This document shows, in pieces, positions 1 through 8,887 of a stretch of 64,000 nt of DNA. The notes under the pieces were generated by a model, which had not been told where the DNA came from, did no database searches, and saw only the letters and a program-made list of their open reading frames with translations. Numbering within the stretch: position 1 is the stretch's first letter; each line of letters begins with the position of its first letter. Source of the DNA: Comamonas testosteroni (lineage in GTDB: Bacteria; Pseudomonadota; Gammaproteobacteria; Burkholderiales; Burkholderiaceae_C); assembly GCF_030505195.1 (NCBI RefSeq), contig NZ_CP129672.1:2514501-2578500 (forward strand), in the 5' to 3' direction. A program made the translations under genes and the position numbers.

Positions 1-275
1 TTGTCCAGCCCCTGGGCCATGGGTGCATCGATCACCAGGACCTGGGTTTGCGGTGCGGCCAGATAGCCATGGTCGGCCCCTGCGGGGATGACCATGCCGC
101 AGGCGCTGTCGACAAAGCTGGGTCTGCCGGCCACCTCCAGTTCCATGCGGCCCTGCAGTGCAAACAGAATCTGGGCGTAGTCATGGGCATGGGCCTGATG
201 CTCGCCGCTGTAGCTGCGCACCGATGCCTGTGCCTGGTCAAGCACAGGACGCGAAGATGCGGTGTCACGGCTCAT
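1..275 (-). CDS. AraC-family regulator, N-terminal cupin part (partial)
   Basis: The frame read leftwards from the ATG at 275 stays open to the window edge, giving 91 residues and no stop. It begins MSRDTASSRPVLDQ and contains a cupin-like stretch: an HQAHAHDYAQ metal-binding-like His cluster, then FALQGRMELEVAG and GMVIPAGADHGY. This is typical of the AraC_binding sensor domain at the front of AraC/XylS regulators; the HTH domain would lie outside the window, so the family call rests on the cupin half alone. It is divergent from the AmpG-like gene starting at 379, with about 100 bases between them, so it may regulate that gene. An isolated cupin protein is the alternative. Confidence 0.6.
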   Translation of the reverse strand, partial: MSRDTASSRPVLDQAQASVRSYSGEHQAHAHDYAQILFALQGRMELEVAGRPSFVDSACGMVIPAGADHGYLAAPQTQVLVIDAPMAQGLD

Positions 276-378
276 GGGTCAATCGGGCTTACAGAAAGAG
301 ACGGCGGTCACGGTAATGGTAGCGTCCGGCGACTGGCGCGGGCAACCGATAATGCCCTCTGCCTCAGAGAACCAGACC

Positions 379-1737
379 ATGACCGAGTCGTCCCAAACAA
401 GCACCAGCCCCACTTCCGCAGATGTCGTCATCAAGCCCAAGCGCAGTTGGAGCCAGGCCTTCAAGGTCTATGCCCAGCCCACCAGCTTGCGCATGCTGGC
501 CCTGGGTTTCTCGGCCGGCCTGCCGCTGCTGCTGGTGCTGGGCACCTTGAGCTTCTGGCTGCGCGAGGCCGATATCGATCGCACGACGATAGGATTCCTG
601 AGCTGGGTGGGTCTGGCCTATGCCTTCAAATGGGTGTGGTCTCCGCTGGTGGATCGCCTGCCTCTGCCGGCGCTGACGCGCATGCTGGGGCGGCGGCGCA
701 GCTGGCTGTTGTTTTCGCAGCTGCTGATCGTGGCGGGCCTGCTCGGCATGTCGTTCATGGACCCCAAGCAGTCCCTGCAGCCGCTGGTGTGGTGCGCGCT
801 GCTGGTGGCTTTCGGCTCGGCCACGCAGGATATTGCGCTCGATGCCTATCGCATCGAGTCTGCCAAGGTCGACGACCAGGCAGCCCTGGCCGCCACCTAC
901 CAGACCGGCTATCGCCTGGCCATGATCTGGGCCGGCGCCGGCGTGCTGTGGGTGGCGGCGCAGGTGCAAGGGGATGTGCAGGGCTATGTGGTGCAGGCCT
1001 GGCATGTGGCCTATACGGCCATGGCGGCGAGCATGCTGGTGGGCATGGTCACGGTGCTGTTCTCGCCCGAGCCTGAAACCCGTCCCATCGCACCGGCGCG
1101 CAATGCCGCCGAATGGATCAAGGGCGCGTTGATTGCACCGTTTGCCGACTTCATCGGCCGCTACCGGTGGCAGGCGCTGCTGCTGCTGGCGCTGATCGGC
1201 CTGTATCGCGTGAGCGACGTGGTCATGGGCATCATGGCCAACCCGTTCTATGTGGACATGGGCTACACCAAGGAAGAGGTGGCTGCCGTGACCAAGGTAT
1301 TCGGCGTCATCATGACGCTGCTGGGTGGCTTTGTGGGCGGCACCATGGCCGTGCGCTGGGGCGTGATGCGCGTGCTGATGCTGGGCGCCGTGCTGTCGGC
1401 CGGCACCAATATGCTGTTTGCCTCGCTGGCCACACGCGGCCACGATGTCTCGGCGCTGGTCTGGGTGGTCAGTGCCGACAATCTCGCTGGGGGAATTGCC
1501 TCGGCGGCCTTTATCGCCTATCTATCGGGCCTGACCAATGTGCAGTACTCGGCCACGCAATATGCGCTGTTCAGCTCCATGATGCTGCTGGCCCCCAAGT
1601 GGCTGGCGGGCTTCTCGGGGGTGTTTGTCGATGCTTATGGTTACGAGGCGTTCTTCCACACCACGGCGCTGATGGGATTCCCCGTGCTGCTGCTGATTTT
1701 CCTGGCATCCAGAGTGAAAACTGGCTCTGGCGCTTGA
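379..1737 (+). CDS. AmpG-like MFS permease
   Basis: A 452-residue inner-membrane protein of the major facilitator superfamily. After a hydrophilic start (MTESSQTSTSP) the fold begins with LRMLALGFSAGLPLLLVLGTLSFWLRE, the signature opening of AmpG muropeptide permeases, followed by about 12 hydrophobic segments and an RRRSW basic loop near residue 120. AmpG imports anhydro-muropeptides for cell-wall recycling. The ATG at 379 was chosen over the upstream ATG at 352 because the extra residues are non-conserved in character. A two-component system follows 124 bases downstream on the same strand. Family is clear; muropeptide specificity is inferred from family. Confidence 0.85.
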   Translation: MTESSQTSTSPTSADVVIKPKRSWSQAFKVYAQPTSLRMLALGFSAGLPLLLVLGTLSFWLREADIDRTTIGFLSWVGLAYAFKWVWSPLVDRLPLPALTRMLGRRRSWLLFSQLLIVAGLLGMSFMDPKQSLQPLVWCALLVAFGSATQDIALDAYRIESAKVDDQAALAATYQTGYRLAMIWAGAGVLWVAAQVQGDVQGYVVQAWHVAYTAMAASMLVGMVTVLFSPEPETRPIAPARNAAEWIKGALIAPFADFIGRYRWQALLLLALIGLYRVSDVVMGIMANPFYVDMGYTKEEVAAVTKVFGVIMTLLGGFVGGTMAVRWGVMRVLMLGAVLSAGTNMLFASLATRGHDVSALVWVVSADNLAGGIASAAFIAYLSGLTNVQYSATQYALFSSMMLLAPKWLAGFSGVFVDAYGYEAFFHTTALMGFPVLLLIFLASRVKTGSGA

Positions 1738-1743
1738 TGGGTA

Positions 1744-1765
1744 AGCACTGATAGCTATTGTTTTT
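1744..1765. repeat. Degenerate copy of the ATAGCTG/AGCGCTT repeat
   Basis: The complement reads CAATAGCTATCAGTGCTT, a two-mismatch match to the ATAGCTGNNAGCGCTT consensus shared by six intergenic places in this window, with an adjoining T-run. It lies directly after the AmpG-like gene. Confidence 0.55.
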
Positions 1766-1861
1766 GAGCGGATCGGCGTTTACCCAACTTTACGCAGCAG
1801 ACAAGAGCAGGTCACCTGCGTGCTTCAGCATGACGTCTTGAAGAAATATCGAGGCGCGAGC

Positions 1862-2611
1862 ATGACTACACTGCCCCCTATGAGCACGCACCAACTTCTG
1901 ATGATTGAGGATGACGTTCGCCTGGCGCAAATGGTGAGCGATTACCTGGGCAATAACGGCCTGGAAGTGACCCATATGGCTGACGGCAAAAGCGGCCTGG
2001 AACAACTGCAACCCAGCGATGGTGGCTCGGTCGAGCTGCCCGACCTGGTGATCCTGGACCTGATGCTGCCCGACATGGACGGTCTGGAGGTCTGCCGTCG
2101 CATACGTTCCATGCCCGGTACTGCGGCACAGGTGCCTGTGCTGATGCTGACCGCCAAGGGCGATCCCATGGACCGCATCATCGGTCTGGAACTGGGCGCC
2201 GACGACTATCTGCCCAAGCCTTTCGAGCCGCGCGAGCTGCTGGCCCGCATTCGCGCCATCCTGCGCCGCAAAGGCAGCGACAGCCAGGCGGCGCCCGCGA
2301 ATGCCGTCATGCGCTTCGGGAGCCTGGAAATCGATCGCGATGCCCGCACCGTGTCGGTGGGCGAGCAGCAGGCCGACCTCACCTCCTACCAGTTCGACCT
2401 GCTGGTGGCACTGGCCGAGCGCGCCGGTCGCGTTCTGACGCGCGACCAGATCATGGAAGCCGTGCGCGGCCGCGAACTGGAGGCCTTCGACCGCTCCATC
2501 GACGTGCACATGGGCCGCATCCGCGCCGCTATTGAAGCCGACCCCAAGGCTCCCAAGCGCATTCTCACCGTGCGTGGTGTGGGCTACGTTTTTGCCAAGC
2601 AACAAGACTGA
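1862..2611 (+). CDS. OmpR/PhoB-family response regulator
   Basis: A 249-residue cytoplasmic transcription regulator. The receiver domain has the acidic pair at residues 17-18, the phospho-acceptor Asp66 in LVILDLMLP, Thr97 and Lys119 in LPKPFEP; a winged-helix DNA-binding domain fills about residues 145-245, ending IDVHMGRIRAAIE and VRGVGYVF. The ATG at 1862 was chosen because GAGG sits 8 bases upstream; a second ATG at 1880 is possible. The stop overlaps the ATG of the sensor kinase by one base (TGATG), so the two are translationally coupled. Targets cannot be read from the sequence; the uronic-acid cluster downstream is only a positional candidate. Confidence 0.93.
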   Translation: MTTLPPMSTHQLLMIEDDVRLAQMVSDYLGNNGLEVTHMADGKSGLEQLQPSDGGSVELPDLVILDLMLPDMDGLEVCRRIRSMPGTAAQVPVLMLTAKGDPMDRIIGLELGADDYLPKPFEPRELLARIRAILRRKGSDSQAAPANAVMRFGSLEIDRDARTVSVGEQQADLTSYQFDLLVALAERAGRVLTRDQIMEAVRGRELEAFDRSIDVHMGRIRAAIEADPKAPKRILTVRGVGYVFAKQQD

Positions 2612-3831
2612 TGAAGCTGCTGCATGCTTTCTCCCAGCGCCTGTATCTGCGCATCTGGCTGGCGGTGGTGGTCGGCGTGGCCGTGCTCACGCTGTGCGTG
2701 GCCTGGGCCTGGAATATTGCCGAAGAGCAGCGCGCTCAGAACAGCACCACGCCGCCCTCGCGCGAGATGGTGCTCAAAGGCCCCGAGGGCGAGGTTCTTG
2801 TGGAGGGGCGTGGCAACCGCATCTCCGGTTCGCCCGTAGATGGCGTGCGTTTTGAAATTGCCGCCCGGGACGGGCAGGTCTATGAGCTGTGGATGGCGCC
2901 ACGCGAGTGGCGTGAGGGTCGTCCTCCACCGCGTGATGGTGCCGTCGCCTTCTGGCTGCGTCCGCCGTTCGGCTTTCTGTGGATGCTGGGCCTGGTCGGC
3001 GTGGCGGTGGTTGTGGGCGTGTTTCCCATCATTCGTCGCCTGCTCAAGCGTCTGGAAAACCTGCAGCGCGGCGTCAAGCGCTTCGGCGAGGGCGATCTGT
3101 CGGTGCGTGTCCCCGAGCATGGTCATGACGAGGTGGCGGATCTGGCGCACCAGTTCAACGCCGCCGCAGCGCGCATCGAGACCTTGATGACGTCTCACAA
3201 ATCTCTGCTGGCCAATGCCTCGCATGAACTGCGTTCGCCGCTGACGCGCATCCGCATGGGCCTGGAGTTCATGGGGGATGATCCGGCCAGTGCACGCGCC
3301 AAGGCCGAGATCCAGCGCAATATTGCCGAGCTTGACCAGCTGGTCGACGAGATCCTGCTGGCCAGCCGCCTGGACTCCAGCGAGGTCGATGTGGGTACGG
3401 TGGAGTCGGTCGATTTGATCGGTCTGGCGGCCGAGGAGTGCGCGCGCATCGATGCCGATCTGGAGATGCAGACCGATGGTCCGCTTGAGGTGCAAGGTAT
3501 CGCGAAATTGCTGCGCCGCGCCGTGCGCAATCTGCTGGAGAATGCGCGCCGCTACAGTGAGGGCGAGATCACTCTGTCCCTGTCCAAACAGGACGGCATG
3601 GCATTGATCCGTGTCGAGGATCACGGCCCTGGAGTTCCCAAGGCGCAGCGCGAGCGTATCTTCGAGAAGTTCTATCGCCTGCCCGGGGCCAGTGAGCGAT
3701 CCGGCGGTGTGGGCCTGGGCCTGTCGCTGGTGCGTTCGATCGCCGAGCGACATGGTGGTACGGTGTACTGTGAAGCACGCAAGGACGGCCGTAGCGGTGC
3801 GAGCTTCGTGATCAGCTTGCCATTGGCCTGA
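2611..3831 (+). CDS. Membrane sensor histidine kinase
   Basis: A 406-residue partner of the preceding regulator. The first membrane segment is about residues 12-34, a short periplasmic sensor of about 80 residues follows, and a second segment covers 120-140. A HAMP linker (GDLSVRVPEHGHDEV) leads to the HisKA box ANASHELRSPLTRIR with phospho-acceptor His205. The ATPase domain shows the N box (NLLENARRYS), DHGPGVP and GVGLGLSLV. The short periplasmic loop resembles CpxA/RstB-type kinases, but the ligand is unknown. A strong terminator follows directly after the stop. Confidence 0.92.
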   Translation: MKLLHAFSQRLYLRIWLAVVVGVAVLTLCVAWAWNIAEEQRAQNSTTPPSREMVLKGPEGEVLVEGRGNRISGSPVDGVRFEIAARDGQVYELWMAPREWREGRPPPRDGAVAFWLRPPFGFLWMLGLVGVAVVVGVFPIIRRLLKRLENLQRGVKRFGEGDLSVRVPEHGHDEVADLAHQFNAAAARIETLMTSHKSLLANASHELRSPLTRIRMGLEFMGDDPASARAKAEIQRNIAELDQLVDEILLASRLDSSEVDVGTVESVDLIGLAAEECARIDADLEMQTDGPLEVQGIAKLLRRAVRNLLENARRYSEGEITLSLSKQDGMALIRVEDHGPGVPKAQRERIFEKFYRLPGASERSGGVGLGLSLVRSIAERHGGTVYCEARKDGRSGASFVISLPLA

Positions 3832-3845
3832 GCAGCAGCCCAAGA

Positions 3846-3881
3846 AAAAGCCCCGCAGGTTTCGGCCTGCGGGGCTTTTTT
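3846..3881. terminator. Bidirectional rho-independent terminator
   Basis: Perfect 10-bp stem GCCCCGCAGG / CCTGCGGGGC with a six-base loop, A-run on the left and six Ts on the right. It serves both the kinase gene ending at 3831 and the convergent ugd gene ending at 3885. Confidence 0.93.
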
Positions 3882-3884
3882 GTT

Positions 3885-5222
3885 TCAGCGCGGCTGCTGG
3901 GCGGGACGGCCTATGGAGACATAGCCCAGGCCATGGCTGGCAGGCAGGGCAGGCTCGTAGAGGTTGCGGCCGTCAAAAATCATTTTGTCGTGCAGCGTTG
4001 CGGCCAGCAGGTCGAAGTCCGGCGCACGGAAGATCTGCCATTCGGTCACGATGGCCAGACTGTCTGCATCCTGCACGGCAGCCATGGGGCTATCCACCAG
4101 CTCCAGGTCGGCACGCTCGCCGTAGATGCGGCGCGCTTCCTTCATGGCAACAGGGTCGTAGGCTTTCACCTTGGCGCCGGCGGTCCAGAGCGACTCCAGC
4201 AGATTGCGGCTGGGCGCTTCGCGCATATCGTCGGTATTGGGCTTGAACGCCAGGCCCCAGACGGCGATGGTCTTTCCCTCAAGCTGGCCGCTGTAGAAGG
4301 CGCTGATGCGCTCGAACAGCACATTGCGCTGGGCATGGTTGCGCTCCTCTACGGCATTGAGCAGCAGAGGCTCGAACTCGACCTCCCTGGCAGTGTGTAT
4401 CAGCGCCTTCACATCCTTGGGAAAGCAGCTGCCGCCATAGCCCACGCCCGGGTAGATGAAGTGATAGCCGATGCGCGGGTCGCTGCCAATGCCACGGCGC
4501 ACGGCCTCCACATTGGCTCCCAGTTTTTCCGCCAGGTTGGCGATCTCGTTCATGAAGCTGATCTTGGTCGCCAGCATGGCATTGGCGGCATATTTGGTCA
4601 GCTCGGCGCTTCGGACATCCATCATCACGATCTTGTCGCGATTGCGGTTGAAGGGGGCGTAGAGCTCGCGCAGCTTGGCTTCGGAAGCCGGGTTGCCGGT
4701 GCCGATGATGATGCGGTCCGGGCGCTGGCAGTCGCCCACGGCCGCGCCTTCCTTGAGAAACTCGGGGTTGGACACCACGTCAAACGCATGCTGCAGATTG
4801 CGTTGTGCAAGGCCTTCGGCGATCACGGCCGAGACCTTGTCCGCCGTGCCCACGGGCACGGTCGACTTGTTGATGACGATGCGCGGGCCGTCCATGTGCT
4901 TGGCAATGGTGCGGGCAACGGCCAGCACATATTGCAGGTCGGCGCTGCCGTCTTCATCGGGTGGTGTGCCCACGGCCAGAAAGATCAGCTCGCTGTGTGC
5001 CACGCCTTCGGCGGCATTGGTGGTGAACTGCAAGCGGCCCAGTTGCTGGTTGTTGATGACGAGTGCATCGAGGCCAGGTTCATGGATGGGAATCTGGCCG
5101 GCCTTGAGTGCCGCGACCTTCTTCTCGTCCACATCCACGCAAAGCACCTGGTGGCCCACATCGGCCAGCACGGCGCCTTGCACAAGACCGACATAGCCGG
5201 TACCAAAGACAGTAACTTTCAT
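3885..5222 (-). CDS. ugd: UDP-glucose 6-dehydrogenase
   Basis: A 445-residue cytosolic enzyme oxidising UDP-glucose to UDP-glucuronate with two NAD+. It opens with the Rossmann motif [12 protein letters not shown] (2-13), carries NPEFLKEG near 152-159 and the catalytic thiol Cys266 in [10 protein letters not shown], and ends with the UDP-binding C-terminal domain. The ATG at 5222 was chosen because the Rossmann strand begins there and it overlaps the epimerase stop as ATGA. It is the last gene of a three-gene minus-strand operon (GT-C transferase, epimerase, ugd) that would supply UDP-glucuronate to the epimerase. Confidence 0.96.
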   Translation of the reverse strand: MKVTVFGTGYVGLVQGAVLADVGHQVLCVDVDEKKVAALKAGQIPIHEPGLDALVINNQQLGRLQFTTNAAEGVAHSELIFLAVGTPPDEDGSADLQYVLAVARTIAKHMDGPRIVINKSTVPVGTADKVSAVIAEGLAQRNLQHAFDVVSNPEFLKEGAAVGDCQRPDRIIIGTGNPASEAKLRELYAPFNRNRDKIVMMDVRSAELTKYAANAMLATKISFMNEIANLAEKLGANVEAVRRGIGSDPRIGYHFIYPGVGYGGSCFPKDVKALIHTAREVEFEPLLLNAVEERNHAQRNVLFERISAFYSGQLEGKTIAVWGLAFKPNTDDMREAPSRNLLESLWTAGAKVKAYDPVAMKEARRIYGERADLELVDSPMAAVQDADSLAIVTEWQIFRAPDFDLLAATLHDKMIFDGRNLYEPALPASHGLGYVSIGRPAQQPR

Positions 5223-6229
5223 ACGCGATAAAAAGAGCGATACCAATCCACAAAATGCTGCACGCCCGTGGCCACGGGCATGGCTGGCGAGAAGCCGACC
5301 CAGGCTTGCAAGACACGCGTGTCGGCCGAGGTGCTGTGCATGTCCCCGGGCTGTATGGGCAGCATTTGCTTGCGGGCGGTCATTTGCAGGGCGCCCTCCA
5401 AGGCGGCGATGTAGTCCATCAGCACGGTGGGCGCGTTGTTGCCGATATTGAAGATGCGATAGGGTGCGGTGCTGGTGCCAGGGTTGGGGTTCTGGCTGTC
5501 ATAGCTGGCGTCGGGCGTGGCGGGCTTGTCCAGCACGCGCATGATGCCTTCGACGATATCGTCGATATAGGTGAAGTCGCGCACCAGCTTGCCTTCGCCA
5601 TAGACATCGATGCGCTCGCCCGCCAGTATGGCCTTGGTGAACTTGAACAAGGCCATGTCGGGGCGGCCCCAGGGACCGTACACCGTGAAGAAGCGCAGGC
5701 CTGTGGTGGGTATGCCGTACAGGTGCGAATAGGTATGAGCCATCAGCTCATTGGCCTTCTTGGTGGCTGCGTAGTAGCTGATGGGGTGGTCCACCGCGTC
5801 GCTTTCGGCAAACGGCATCTTGGTGTTGCCGCCATAGACGCTGGAACTGCTGGCATAGACCAGATGCCCGATCTGGTGCTTGCGGCAGCCTTGCAAGATA
5901 TTGCCAAAGCCCAGCAGATTCGAGTCGGTGTAGTCGTCGGGCTGATCGATGGAGTAGCGAACACCGGCCTGCGCGGCCAGATGAAGCACCTTGGCAGGAG
6001 CCACCTGGGCAAACAGGTCGGCCATGCCTTGCCGGTCCGCCACATCGAGCTCCACAAAGCGGAAGTGGGCGTGCGGACGCAACTCGGCGAGGCGGGCATG
6101 CTTGAGTGCCACGTCGTAGTAGTTGTTGAGGTTGTCGATGCCAACCACGGGCACGCCTTGTTCAAGCAGTCGCCTGGCGCAATGCATGCCGATAAAGCCG
6201 GCACAGCCGGTGATCAGAATGGGACTCAT
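5219..6229 (-). CDS. UDP-glucuronate 4-epimerase-type NAD-dependent epimerase
   Basis: A 336-residue extended short-chain dehydrogenase. It shows GCAGFIG (8-14) for NAD binding, [10 protein letters not shown] with the catalytic Ser, and Tyr153-Lys157 in SYYAATK. The [13 protein letters not shown] stretch and the ETDAVD-type loop match the UDP-glucuronate 4-epimerases (LpsL/Cap1J type), which make UDP-galacturonate. The ugd gene directly downstream supplies the matching substrate. Both ends overlap neighbours by four bases (ATGA), so three genes are tightly coupled. A UDP-glucose or UDP-xylose-type substrate cannot be excluded from sequence alone. Confidence 0.88.
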   Translation of the reverse strand: MSPILITGCAGFIGMHCARRLLEQGVPVVGIDNLNNYYDVALKHARLAELRPHAHFRFVELDVADRQGMADLFAQVAPAKVLHLAAQAGVRYSIDQPDDYTDSNLLGFGNILQGCRKHQIGHLVYASSSSVYGGNTKMPFAESDAVDHPISYYAATKKANELMAHTYSHLYGIPTTGLRFFTVYGPWGRPDMALFKFTKAILAGERIDVYGEGKLVRDFTYIDDIVEGIMRVLDKPATPDASYDSQNPNPGTSTAPYRIFNIGNNAPTVLMDYIAALEGALQMTARKQMLPIQPGDMHSTSADTRVLQAWVGFSPAMPVATGVQHFVDWYRSFYRV

Positions 6230-7731
6230 GGGGTAATCCAGAGATATTGGTATTGCGCAGGTGTTGCGCTGGCAGGCATTTTCTCGAAAGGGATGCTCAG
6301 TGTCTGCACCGCGGTTTTTGTCTGTGTGGTGAAGATGCCGTCCCACCAGCCCGCGACGGGCTTGTCGGCGCGTGTGATCAGCAGCAGGCCGCCTGCGGTA
6401 TCGGCGTCGGCCTGGGACAGGCACTGCCTCAGTTGTGCGCCATCAGAGCAGCCCAGGGCGTAGGTTTGCGGGAACTGCGAATGCAGCATGGCCGCCATCA
6501 TATGGTCCGAGCCAACGATGACCCCCTTGCCGTCATAACCGGCCTTGCGCAGTTCCTGGGCCAGCGCCTTGACCGGATGGTTGAGCTCGTCGGGATCGTT
6601 CTTGCGACCGCCCTGCCAGGGGCGCAGTGTTGCCATGATCAGAAAGATCAGCGCAAAGACGACGACGAAGGTGGTGAACATCCGGCCCACGCCTTGCTCC
6701 AGAAGCGTCGGACGCCAGACATAGAGGGCCAAGGGTGCGATGGCCGTCAGAGGCAGCATCCATCGCTGCTTGAAGTCCGTGACATCTGCCGCCAGCACCA
6801 TGGCCAGCAGGCAGATGGCAATGATGAGCAGGTAGTTGCGCAGCAAAGGCCAGGCCCAGACCTGGGCCGGCAAAGACGCATTGCTGCCTGTTCTCCAGAG
6901 TCTGGAGCGGTAGCTGACCAGAACGGCTATCAGCCACAGGCCCAAGGTCGCAAGCAGCGCCTTGAGCAGATTGCCCAGACCCTTCAGGTGCGAGGCCTCG
7001 GTGGAGATCGACATCTTCTGCACGGTTTCGGTGGTTGCCATGCCCCAGTGCGAAGCCAGCCAGAAGCCATGGGGCGCAAACACCAGCAACCCCACCAGCG
7101 GAGCCAGCCACCAACCCCTGGAGAAGATGGCGCGACGCACCTGTGCCACCGTCACTGAGGCCAGGAACAATGCGCCAATGAGCATGGCATAGCTGTATTT
7201 GGACAGCATGCCCAGACCGCAGAAGAGGCCGATCAGAACAAAATTGATGGCTTGCGGCCTTTGCACCTGGCGCAGCACAGCCCACCACAGCCCCATGGTC
7301 ATTGCCGTCACCATCACCGTATGGGTCTGGTCGCGTAGCGAGTCCCAGCCGAAGGGGGGCATCAGCAGCAGACCTGCTGCAACCCACCAGGCCCCTTTCT
7401 GACCCAGCAACTGCCGGCCAGCCAGCCATGCCAGGCAATAGGTCAGGGCAATCAGCAGATGTTTGAGCAGCGCCAGAGCCAGCACCGAAGGGCCGAAAAT
7501 CTGACAGACCGCCCATTGCATCCAGGTATACAGAGGCGGCTGCGGGCCATAGCCCAGCTGCAATTGCTGGGCCCAGAGAATCTGTTCGGACTCATCCCAT
7601 TTCATGCCCGCCGAAATGCAGATGCGGGACACGATATGGGCGCACACCAAAAGGGCCAGCCATATCCATGGCTTGGCATACAGGGCTTGTTGCCAGTCTG
7701 GGCGAATAGAAGTCGAGGAGTTTGATGCCAT
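6226..7731 (-). CDS. GT-C glycosyltransferase, ArnT/Rgt-like (GT39/GT83 type)
   Basis: A 501-residue polytopic inner-membrane protein with about 11-12 hydrophobic segments. Early in the first periplasmic loop is KWDESEQILWAQQL followed by GYGPQPPLYTW, the acidic motif and aromatic stretch typical of lipid-linked-sugar transferases of the PMT_2/ArnT class. Such enzymes move a sugar from polyprenyl phosphate to lipid A, LPS core or protein on the periplasmic face. The ATG at 7731 precedes a short soluble tail and the first membrane span; a longer upstream extension would run into the divergent promoter region. First gene of the epimerase-ugd operon, which points to a uronic acid donor; acceptor unknown. 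Confidence 0.85.
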   Translation of the reverse strand: MASNSSTSIRPDWQQALYAKPWIWLALLVCAHIVSRICISAGMKWDESEQILWAQQLQLGYGPQPPLYTWMQWAVCQIFGPSVLALALLKHLLIALTYCLAWLAGRQLLGQKGAWWVAAGLLLMPPFGWDSLRDQTHTVMVTAMTMGLWWAVLRQVQRPQAINFVLIGLFCGLGMLSKYSYAMLIGALFLASVTVAQVRRAIFSRGWWLAPLVGLLVFAPHGFWLASHWGMATTETVQKMSISTEASHLKGLGNLLKALLATLGLWLIAVLVSYRSRLWRTGSNASLPAQVWAWPLLRNYLLIIAICLLAMVLAADVTDFKQRWMLPLTAIAPLALYVWRPTLLEQGVGRMFTTFVVVFALIFLIMATLRPWQGGRKNDPDELNHPVKALAQELRKAGYDGKGVIVGSDHMMAAMLHSQFPQTYALGCSDGAQLRQCLSQADADTAGGLLLITRADKPVAGWWDGIFTTQTKTAVQTLSIPFEKMPASATPAQYQYLWITP

Positions 7732-7870
7732 AGGATTTGGCGAGTGCACATTTTTTGATAGTGCGCACTTACGATTGCGCTTGGCTTTGCAGGCCAAACA
7801 ATGGGCTTGGCGCAAATGGCGCATGGGGTATTCAGTTAGTATAGGTGACTGTTATCCCCAATCATTCAGC

Positions 7871-8887
7871 ATGACGTCCGTGCACGATTCAAACCCCGAA
7901 GTCTCCATCGTTGTTCCTGTATATAACGAGTTCGATAATCTGCCCGATCTGGTGGCCCGCATTGACGAGGCCATGCGCACCCAGGCACTGAGTTACGAGC
8001 TGATTGCAGTGGACGATGGTTCGACGGATGGCAGTGCCAAGCGTCTGCGCGAGCTGGCCGAACAGCACCCCTGGGTGCGTGCTGTCTGCCTGGTGCGCAA
8101 CTACGGCCAGTCCAGTGCCCTGCAAGCCGGTTTTGACCGAGTGCGCGGCCGTTATGTGGTCACGCTGGATGCCGACCTGCAAAACGAACCCGGCGATATT
8201 CCGCTGCTGCTGGAGCGCCTGGAAAACGACCCCGATGTGGACATGATCTCGGGCTGGCGCAAGAATCGCCAGGACAAGGCACTGTCGCGCCGCCTGCCTT
8301 CGGTGCTGGCCAACCGTCTGATTTCCAAATTCACCAATGTGCAGCTGCACGACTATGGCTGTGCATTGAAGGCCTATCGCCGCGAAATCATCGACCGCAT
8401 TCGCCTGTATGGCGAGATGCACCGCTTCATTCCTTCGCTGGCGCGTGATGCGGGCGCGCGCATCACGGAGATTCCGGTGCGTCACCATGCACGCACGCGC
8501 GGTGTCTCCAAGTACGGCATAGATCGCACTTTCCGGGTGATTCTGGATCTGATCTTCATTGTCTTTTTCATGCGCTTTCGCCAGCGTCCCCTGCATGCCT
8601 TTGGCGGCATGGGGCTGTGGATGGCTACGCCCGGCGTGCTGATTCTGCTGTGGCTGCTGGCGCAGAAGATCATGGGCGAAGCGATTGGCGGCCGCCCCCT
8701 GTTGATGGCTGGGGTCATGCTGGTGCTGATGGGCATGCAGTTCATCGCGGCGGGCCTGATCGGCGAGCTGCTGACGCGTATCTATTACGAGTCGGGCAGC
8801 GGCCTTCAGTACCACGCCAAGGATTACGGCGCTGTCGAATACAAGCCTGCAGACAAGGCCGCGAAAACCGAGACCGCGGCTCTGTGA
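7871..8887 (+). CDS. DPM1/ArnC-like family 2 glycosyltransferase (polyprenyl-phosphate sugar synthase)
   Basis: A 338-residue enzyme. The GT2 domain starts VSIVVPVYNEFDNLP, with the VDDGSTDGS nucleotide loop and the DADLQNEP (DxD) metal site; two membrane helices follow at about residues 235-310. This layout is that of dolichol-phosphate-mannose synthase, ArnC and RgtE, which load a sugar onto polyprenyl phosphate. The ATG at 7871 fits the start of the conserved domain. It is divergent from the GT-C transferase, with 139 bases between, and its stop overlaps the GTG of the next gene. Likely donor: UDP-galacturonate or glucuronate made by the neighbouring operon (inference). Confidence 0.9.
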   Translation: MTSVHDSNPEVSIVVPVYNEFDNLPDLVARIDEAMRTQALSYELIAVDDGSTDGSAKRLRELAEQHPWVRAVCLVRNYGQSSALQAGFDRVRGRYVVTLDADLQNEPGDIPLLLERLENDPDVDMISGWRKNRQDKALSRRLPSVLANRLISKFTNVQLHDYGCALKAYRREIIDRIRLYGEMHRFIPSLARDAGARITEIPVRHHARTRGVSKYGIDRTFRVILDLIFIVFFMRFRQRPLHAFGGMGLWMATPGVLILLWLLAQKIMGEAIGGRPLLMAGVMLVLMGMQFIAAGLIGELLTRIYYESGSGLQYHAKDYGAVEYKPADKAAKTETAAL